Positions 57,274 to 64,000 of a DNA stretch of 64,000 nucleotides are shown here, piece after piece. Under the pieces are notes generated by a model that made no database searches, had not been told where the DNA came from, and worked only from the letters and a program-made list of their open reading frames with translations. The stretch spans positions 30,174,967-30,238,966 of the forward strand of contig NC_056758.1 of the NCBI RefSeq assembly GCF_018687715.1, written 5' to 3'. Numbering within the stretch: position 1 is the stretch's first letter; each line of letters opens with the position of its first letter. The stretch is from Carya illinoinensis (taxonomy: Eukaryota; Streptophyta; Magnoliopsida; Fagales; Juglandaceae). Position numbers and translations under genes: made by a program.

Positions 57274-57637
57274 TGTTGAATCAACCCAAGTCTGTAGCCA
57301 CCACCCACCTACTGTCTGCAGCCACCGCCCACCCACTGTTTGCAACCACCATTTCACCCACCCACTCACTCTAATGCAGAGTCATAAAATGCTGCACCTA
57401 ACATAGAAATTGTAGGCTGCTCTCTCCTATAAATAGGAGAGATCAGTTGTGAAGAAAGTGGCAGTGGGAGAAGAGAAACAAGAGAGAAAGAGGGTACGTG
57501 AGAGAGAGATAGAAATTTGTAGAGTTTTTGTAAATCTTATACAAATTCTATAAAAGAGGCTCCAGTGGACATAAGCAAATTGCTGAACCACTTAAATATC
57601 GTCTTGTGTGATTTTTAGACAGGCCGGAGACACAACA
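57274..57637 (+). repeat. 3' LTR with an intact TATA box
   Basis: 364 bp. TATAAATAGG at 57428-57437 marks the promoter that the 5' copy has lost. Confidence 0.92.
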
Positions 57638-59619
57638 GAACTGTGTCGAAAACATGAGCCTTGGTGGAGCTTTGCTGAAACCATGAACCATGGAGGGAGT
57701 GGAACAGATTGCAAGGTATCTTTCGAAAGTGATGATGAAGAAGCCCGTGTTGATCATCGCTTGCTTGTTAACGGTCAATCGAAGATTTCATTAAAACCAA
57801 ATCCAACTAATATCTCAACAACATCCGTAGTGGAAATCCATGTTTATCATCCCTTGTCGGAGTCTCAACCTCCTCCAGCATCACTTGTTGCAAGTTCAAG
57901 CAGAGAAGGAGATGATGAAACGATGTCTGGGCTACATGGAGAAAGTGAAAATCTTAAAGAAATGGAGCTCCCTTCACCTTCAAAGGAAACTTCTCGACGT
58001 TCTAAAATATCCTCAAAAAAACCTTCTCTGGCCAATCTCTTGCCAAAATTACCAAGGCAGCTAACCCGGCAAGAAATCGAAGCGGCGATCAGATGTGGGC
58101 CTAAAAGGAATTTCACAAACAACGCCAAGTATCAGAACATTTCCTTATATGATGGATACCTGCTCGCTTGTCAGTCCAGAGTTTTGATAAAAGTATTCAG
58201 GGGAGATTGTAGTCATGGCATTCTTGAAGCAGAAAAAACATCAGCTGTGTCCATGCAACATAAGCATATACAGGAGTTGATAGGATACCACAAGTCATGT
58301 GAAGATTGTGCTGTTCTGGTCTATCCCTTTGCAGAATGCTGGGGGAACCTGGATGAGTATCTTACTGGTAAGTTCTTGAACCCACAGATTTAAAAAACTT
58401 CATTAGGTAGTGGAAATACCTTGTGTTGGTGAATTCATTCTGTTCTCTTCTCCGTTTTCACAGTTCCTTTTTTTTTTTCCTCTTAATAATCTGTTGATTT
58501 GTAGCCAATGATGGGATATATTATCTGCTGTTTATGCACTACAAAACACAGGCTCAGGGGAGACTCAGTTGGAACTGAGATTTGGAGATAAGCTAAGCAT
58601 GGCTATAAAGATTGCTGAAGGTATTCGATACATGCATGAAGAATGTCCCGGAGGCCCCGTAGTTCATGGTGACTTACAACCAATCAACATATTTCTGACA
58701 TTTAACTTCCGCCCACTGGTGAAAATTATCCCAAATCAGAAGTGCTTATTTCGAGGTTTCAATGTTAGTGCTCCAATTACGTTTCTCTTTCGTAATTGAT
58801 TGTGGCTGAATGCAACAGATATCTGGATTTGGAAAAGAAAAGTGGCTTCATCTAGGGCAAGGATTGTAGATCTAAATAACCCCCAACAGGTTTACAGCTA
58901 AACTACAGGCCAAGTTTTGGAAGTCTTTATTATAGCTTGTTTGAAGCACCACCAAAAGTACCCCTTTTGCCTGATTATTTACTTTAACTAACAAGTTAGT
59001 TTCGGTGAAAAGTGAAAACAGGTGCCGTCTTAAGGATTTATTGGACCATGAAACAATGTCTCTAGTAAAATCCGACGTCCAAGCTTTCGGAGTTCTACTC
59101 TTGAGGTTGTTTTGCCGAATATCTGCACCGAAGATGATGAAAGCTCGATTCAGTGGGTTAGTAAGGCTATTAAAATCATGATCTTGAAAGTGACATGGTC
59201 TCTCTATCCTCAAAGTTCACGTCAAGAATCCCAACTTCTATCTCAGCATGCTTTTTTCTCTGTAAATGGCAGGCTCGACCATTGCTGTTGGAAGGAGCAT
59301 TCCCGGAGTTTCTGGATGATGACTCCAAGGATTATGACCCATATGGAGTTCATACAGTGTTTTGTGCGGCTGCAAAGTGCACAACTAGTAGGCCAGATTC
59401 ACGTCCATGCATGAGTGAGGTACTTCAAAATCTGCCTAACCCATTATCAATCTTCTTACTTTTGAAATAGATAAGACAGTAAGCCACAATTAACGTTTCT
59501 TTTTCTTTCAGGTGATCTCAATTCTTAAACAAGAAAGATTCTGCAATATGCAATTATCGTCACCTAATTACCATACAATGAGGAGTCTCACACTCGCAGA
59601 GTTCACTGGGGAGCCCTAA
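57638..59619 (+). pseudogene. RLK/Pelle-type pseudokinase gene, 5' part displaced by copia
   Basis: Exons: 57638-58367 (ELCRKHEPWW to DEYLTG), 58552-58718, 58819-about 58870, about 59021-59150, 59273-59419 and 59512-59619. The first five bases of exon one also remain left of the copia element (52420-52424). After a Ser-rich linker (SRRSKISSKKPSLANLLP) the kinase fold starts at LTRQEIEAAIRCG, with VLIKVF as the beta-3 strand. The catalytic loop is VVHGDLQPINIFL (HRD changed to HGD; D and N kept). DFG is replaced by SGFGK, so phosphotransfer is unlikely even in the intact gene. Later parts are VKSDVQAFGVLLLRL, DPYGVHTVFCAAAKC and RPCMSEVISILKQ, to TAA at 59617. In-frame stops near 58867 in the third exon and the split first exon point to a pseudogene. 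Upstream exons were not found. Confidence 0.78.
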
Positions 59620-62600
59620 ATTCCCAGCTCAATTATATATGGCTCGCATCCATGACATTTATCTTGAGGATGCCATTAACCCCGGAGCTAGGGAAGATAA
59701 AAGCTTCAGATCAGGGAGAATGTGATCAAGAAAATTACAGAAAACAGCAGAAAGCATAACCGAGATCTTCATGTATTGATAAGCGGCAGATGCATGCAGC
59801 CCGTGCTGCATATATTATGGTTTTAATAAGCTCAAATAAGAAGAGTAATTTTATATCTCTTGACAGGTCATGCTGTCAAGTGATTATAAAACTATTTTGC
59901 TATTTTTCAATTACCTATAGCTACTCGATCCCCTTTTGATGTCGTTCAAGGGGAGGATGATCAATAACAGATTTCAAATAAGAAATTTTACTTTGTGCAA
60001 CGTTTTCATAATTCAAAATGTCGACTCTTCCTACTCTAGATATCAATTTCTACAAATTAAAAGCACAACGTTGAAATTTAGTCCGTGATGTGGATAGGGT
60101 GTTTGGAAAAAAATATACTTCTTAGCATTCAATTAGCTAGCTTAATTTCTATCTCAAATTATCAATCCGGCCTGGCATATCGTTGCATGTTCGAGGCTCG
60201 AGCTAGCTGATTCGAGGCCATGAGGCTCGAGGTTTGCATGATAAATCAGGTTCCATGCATGCTTGTAACATGATGCATGGAACCTTCCCCAGACTGACTG
60301 CACACTTTTTGCAGAGTTATTCATAGCACGTTCTAATTGTTCTAAAACAATATTGAATCTTTAAAACCAAAGTACAAAAATCTCTAATTTATCGGAGCAA
60401 TTAACACAAACGTATATATATAGAGTCGTGATCCTTTAGAAACATTGCCTAGGACTAGGAGATTAACCTCGTAGTTTCAGCCAGATTAATTCTCAACAAT
60501 CATCTTTGTTCAGCACGTCCAAAACTGTAAAATTTCTCCTCGCTTATCCTTTTCTTTCCGGCCGACTTAAAACCCAAGTCTTTACCTATAGTCTTTGGTG
60601 CCGTGACGACTCATTCCGGTCCCCAACAACCACACGTAGATGATAAACCATGTGTTTTTTTCTCGAATGGATAAAGAAGAACATTCCCATCTGATATCAT
60701 AAGAATTGACATTTCATTTCCAAAGTCCATAAAACAGTACTGCTACAGAAAGATGCTTTTCTTGACACAGGCATATCCTCAGTACTGTAGCAGCCAAAAA
60801 ACGAGGGGTGGGGGTGAGAAAGGAGCTGGTTCTGGTTAACTAACCTCCCCCCTTTTCTTTCGTTAGAATCAGTTTGTAGTTATTTTATTTTATTTTCTCT
60901 TCGATCGTGTACATGGAATCATGGGTGCCCCCATCTCACCAGCTACAGAATATATAAAAAGTGCAGCATTAACTTTTACTGCACTTTTGTTTTCGATCCC
61001 TTGATACACTATCTGACAGATACTCGTTATTCAACACTTTAATAATTACATCCTGATTTTCGTGCCCCAAAAATGAAATGGCCGGCCGCAACTATAAATT
61101 AGGGGGATCTTGCGTTGATATTGGTATAATCATTACGGGGGTCTAAATTATATGTATTATGTCAATGTTCATATAAATGAATATGCTCTTCTAGGACGAT
61201 GTGGTTTTTTCTTTGAAATTTTCTTAGTAGGAAAGTGGGACATTTGACTCCGTTTGTTTTGAGAAATACTTTTTTTAAAATTTTTATATAAAATATAATA
61301 AATAATTTAATTTTTTTTAATTTTAAAATAATAATAATATTAAAAAATAATATTCTAATAATATTTTATTCAATTATCAACTTTTATATGAAATATATCA
61401 TCTCATCTGACTATTCAATAAACCGCACGTTATTCTTAGTGCCCCTTTGATTATCATGTGTAATGTCGTGAGGAAATTAGCTATTTGATTTAGGTAAACA
61501 AAATATTAAAGCAGTTTTATGGTCTTGAAGCAGAAATAAAAATTGGATTTTAGAATAAAGTGCCTCAAAATGGTGGTTAAAAGTACACACTTGCTTGATT
61601 AAAGCATTATTAGTGACCCTTTTAAAGTGGGTTTATCGTGGCCCCCGTATGGTGATTCAAATCCTTTGAAACTCCGCATTAAACCCTCCCTTACCTAAGC
61701 ACTGACGTGATAATTTCCCAACAAACAAGTCGGTGCTTACACACTACCATTGTGCCTACAGCTTCCCATGATCTGTGTTTTGTACGTTCTTTAAATATAG
61801 CTATTAGGCCAACCTCCACTTTGCACATTATTGTTTCCACAACATTTTCAAAAGGAAAATGATAATTTTTTAACTCTATATAAAATAGAGAATAGTTTTG
61901 AAATATTAAAATTTATTTTTAATAGAATTACGTATTTTATTGATTTTTTAAAAATAAATTATAAAATAATTATAAAAAAAATTGTACATATATCATGATT
62001 ACTCTATTCTAAATCCAAAATACCGGAAGAAATAATCAGCACAAAGAATACAAGAACTTCAAAAACATATTATATCTTTTTATCATTGGGGAACTTTTTA
62101 TTTTTATTTTTATTTTTAAAACAAGCATATTATAAATATATTAAATAATTACAGGAAACATTAATCAATAGGATGAGAGGTCCTAACATTCAGTCTCAAA
62201 CCTGCAAATACAAGAGGGTGGGACCTATTTCAATGATATATTAAAGCCTACTCAAGAAAATCATTGAAGTATATTTTTATTTTTTGAAAATTTTGAAAAT
62301 AAAATTCCCTTTATCATTATTTTTTTAAAAAATAGGGGAGAAAAAAGAAAAATAAGTTCAGTCGGAGTTTTTACAAGATTGCGTTTTAGATTAATTTGTA
62401 TAATTTTTTAAAATACGGACCTCACAAAATAAATTCCAAAAATCTTTCCTTTAATATTAAACCCACAGAGGAAAAATATCTTTATCAAACGGCATTTGTG
62501 TGGCCTCGGCTGAGCTCCGTATCTATCGACCACTCTCTCTCTCCAAATTATCTTTTCGCCTCCTCCTTCGTTTCAATCCCTCGCTTATTTGTCCGAAAAC

Positions 62601-62766
62601 AAAAAGTTTCGCTTGCACACGGAACGCTCTTCTAATCCTTCGCTAATTTGGCCCATGAAGCTCTGAGCAATTAGTCTTTGATAGGCCCTCGCTTTCATTT
62701 TTGTGAATTCTTGGTGAGGTTTTCTTGTGTGCGTCTTGTGGGTTGTTTAATGCTGAGCTTGATTCA
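59620..62766. other. Intergenic spacer
   Basis: No gene is seen apart from the MITE at 61253-61430. From about 62490 the sequence becomes C/T-rich, as expected for a 5' leader of the gene that may start at 62767. Confidence 0.5.
61253..61430. mobile_element. Short palindromic MITE, copy 3
   Basis: It starts CCGTTTGTTTTGAGAAATAC and ends TCATCTCATCTGACTATTCA. The core carries ATATAAAATATAATAAATAA and AATAATATTCTAATAATATT, shared with copies 1 and 2. Confidence 0.65.
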
Positions 62767-64000
62767 ATGAGATTGCTCTGTTCACTTGCAAATGGCCTCT
62801 GCTTCCTCCATGTCAGGTATGCATGTCTACGCTGTTTGGTTGCTGAGAAAATGTGGGAAAATTCAGGAAATTGAAATCACGAATATTGGTTTCCAATGTT
62901 TGTAACTTTGAAGCACGAGAAGGAATTAAAAAAAAAAGAACAAACTAACACCCAGTGAAGTTTTCTTAGTACCACTGTGCCGCTTATTTGAGTCAATTTT
63001 GGTTTTTCTGGCTATTGTAATGTTTTCTCAGCTACCGTTAAGAATTGTCTCTATGTAAATACGGTATCTTGGATTTTTGTCTTATGGCCATGGGGTTCCG
63101 AAATACTGAAAATTGTGGTTATGTAAATCTTGTAGTTTCGTTAGAATGCGTTAACGCGTGTAAATCACCAAATTGGCATGGGAGTGGAAGATATGATTGT
63201 AACGTTCTATCGTGCGCGTGGAAAGCGCCCAGGATCTTGACCGGTTTCCTTGCGAGCACAGCTCACCCACCTCAGTGTTCCTCGCCGCTTTACGGACGAA
63301 ATGGAAGAAGATGCCGGAGTAATTCTGTAATGTTCCTTGAACTGCCTTAGGAGACGTATTATCTGAATTTTGGTTCCTGTCAGTTCAAATGCGTTTCCAA
63401 AATCTATTTTATGTTTGTCATGTTCAAAACTTTGGATTTTTGTGCGAGAGGATTGCTTCTATCCATAAATTTGAAACTTTTAACTGAGGTCAGACTTTAA
63501 GCTAAAGTTGGGATGCTGATTTAATGCATGGGAAGCATCAAAGTGTCTCTTGCGAGTCGCAATTAGTTGAAGTTTTTGCAGTATCTTAATATAGGATTAA
63601 TATAAACTTGGCACGTTTTTAGAATCTTTATAAATCTTTGAGAATGAGAAGTGCTGTTTATTTTGTTTTAGATTTCACGGACACTTGCCCCCCTTTTTGC
63701 CAGACCAAATTATGTTATAAAAAACCTCTTGTTTGTGGAAGATATTTCTCTTACAAAACTCAAATCTTGAAATGATTTTTGTTTGTGAAGTGATGCTTGT
63801 CTCTTATAAAAGTTCGTCACTCCAAAGTTACAATGCTGTTGTCACAAAAATGGCACTTGCACAAGAACTGTTGTATGTATTTGGGATTACTGGTATGCTG
63901 ATTATAGAAACTGGCTTGCATTAGCTAATTTAACTGGAAAACCTGTGCCATGTTATCCTCTTCCAGAGATGCGAATCCTCTGATGAAAGAGGTTGGTATT
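62767..64000 (+). CDS. Possible first exons of an unrecognised gene, cut by the window edge
   Basis: The first coding exon may be 62767-62816 (MRLLCSLANGLCFLHV), ending at CAG|GTATGC. A 1150-bp intron follows. An acceptor CTCTTCCAG at 63966 gives RDANPLMKEVGI in phase up to the window end. A C/T-rich leader lies upstream. A start in another frame (MASASSMS, 62792) meets a stop in exon two, and a start inside exon two (MKEVGI) is also possible, which would make exon one non-coding. I do not recognise the protein. Confidence 0.35.

Larger units (their letters stand above)
52425..57637 (+). mobile_element. Ty1/copia retrotransposon (TNT1-94-like) inserted in a host exon
   Basis: 5.2 kb, with LTRs at 52425-52784 and 57274-57637. 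The 5-bp flanks are GAGCT (52420-52424) and GAACT (57638-57642). The initiator tRNA-Met primer site TGGTATCAGAGC is at 52787-52798. The purine tract GGAGGGGGTGAT abuts the 3' LTR. Gag, zinc knuckle, protease, integrase, RT and RNase H lie in copia order, with stops and, in RT, frameshifts. Confidence 0.94.

Noticed and set aside
58537..58548. CACTACAAAACA, resembling a CACTA terminus
   Set aside because: It lies directly before an intron acceptor of the pseudokinase gene, and no matching end or duplication is nearby.
63045..63350. Open frame of 101 codons near the right edge
   Set aside because: It lies inside the proposed intron of the gene starting at 62767, shows no known domain, and its frame has no splice support.

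Overview
The window looks like nuclear DNA of a woody eudicot. Genes have short, clean GT-AG introns, the spacers are AT-rich, and most of the sequence is nested transposable elements. A short palindromic MITE occurs three times (365-556, 44054-44242, 61253-61430). It resembles a repeat I associate with walnut/hickory (Juglandaceae), so that family is my best guess, but it is an inference and not proven. I see no tRNA, rRNA, CRISPR array or bacterial feature.

Only one host gene looks intact: a five-exon GH28 polygalacturonase of about 407 residues (21670-24067, +). Two other host genes are broken. The first is a G-type lectin S-receptor-like kinase (610-3350, -), truncated at both ends and split by a hAT-type MITE inside its kinase exon. 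The second is a degenerate RLK/Pelle-type pseudokinase (57638-59619, +) whose exon start received a Ty1/copia element. The right edge may hold the first exons of an unrecognised gene (from 62767).

Layout: 1-3350 holds MITEs and the lectin-kinase pseudogene. 3544-12037 is a Sirevirus-like Ty1/copia element on the minus strand, inserted in the AT-rich core of a hAT MITE. It carries an extra open frame on the opposite strand between pol and the 3' LTR. 12231-20334 is a decayed En/Spm (CACTA) element with palindromic subterminal repeats, two tandem arrays and a 2.9-kb solo LTR with its target duplication. 21568-24067 is the polygalacturonase with its TATA box. 26096-31024 and 33174-37997 are two complete but mutated copia elements, separated by a solo LTR (31492-32119). 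39220 to about 49530 is the wreck of a further copia element that received four insertions: a hAT element with a BED/hATC transposase (39974-43917), a small MITE, a CACTA element (44555-47821) and a hAT MITE (48333-49038). 52425-57637 is a fifth copia element, which splits the pseudokinase.

The most notable item is the CACTA element at 44555-47821. It has both CACTA termini and a 3-bp target duplication. Between them lie exons, with splice sites, of two unrelated host genes: an FtsH11-type protease on the minus strand and the last exon of a CASP-like membrane protein on the plus strand. This is a gene-capturing (Pack-type) CACTA element. A second theme is that many nonsense codons in the dead elements are single C-to-T or G-to-A changes at Gln, Arg or Trp codons, as expected from long-term cytosine methylation.
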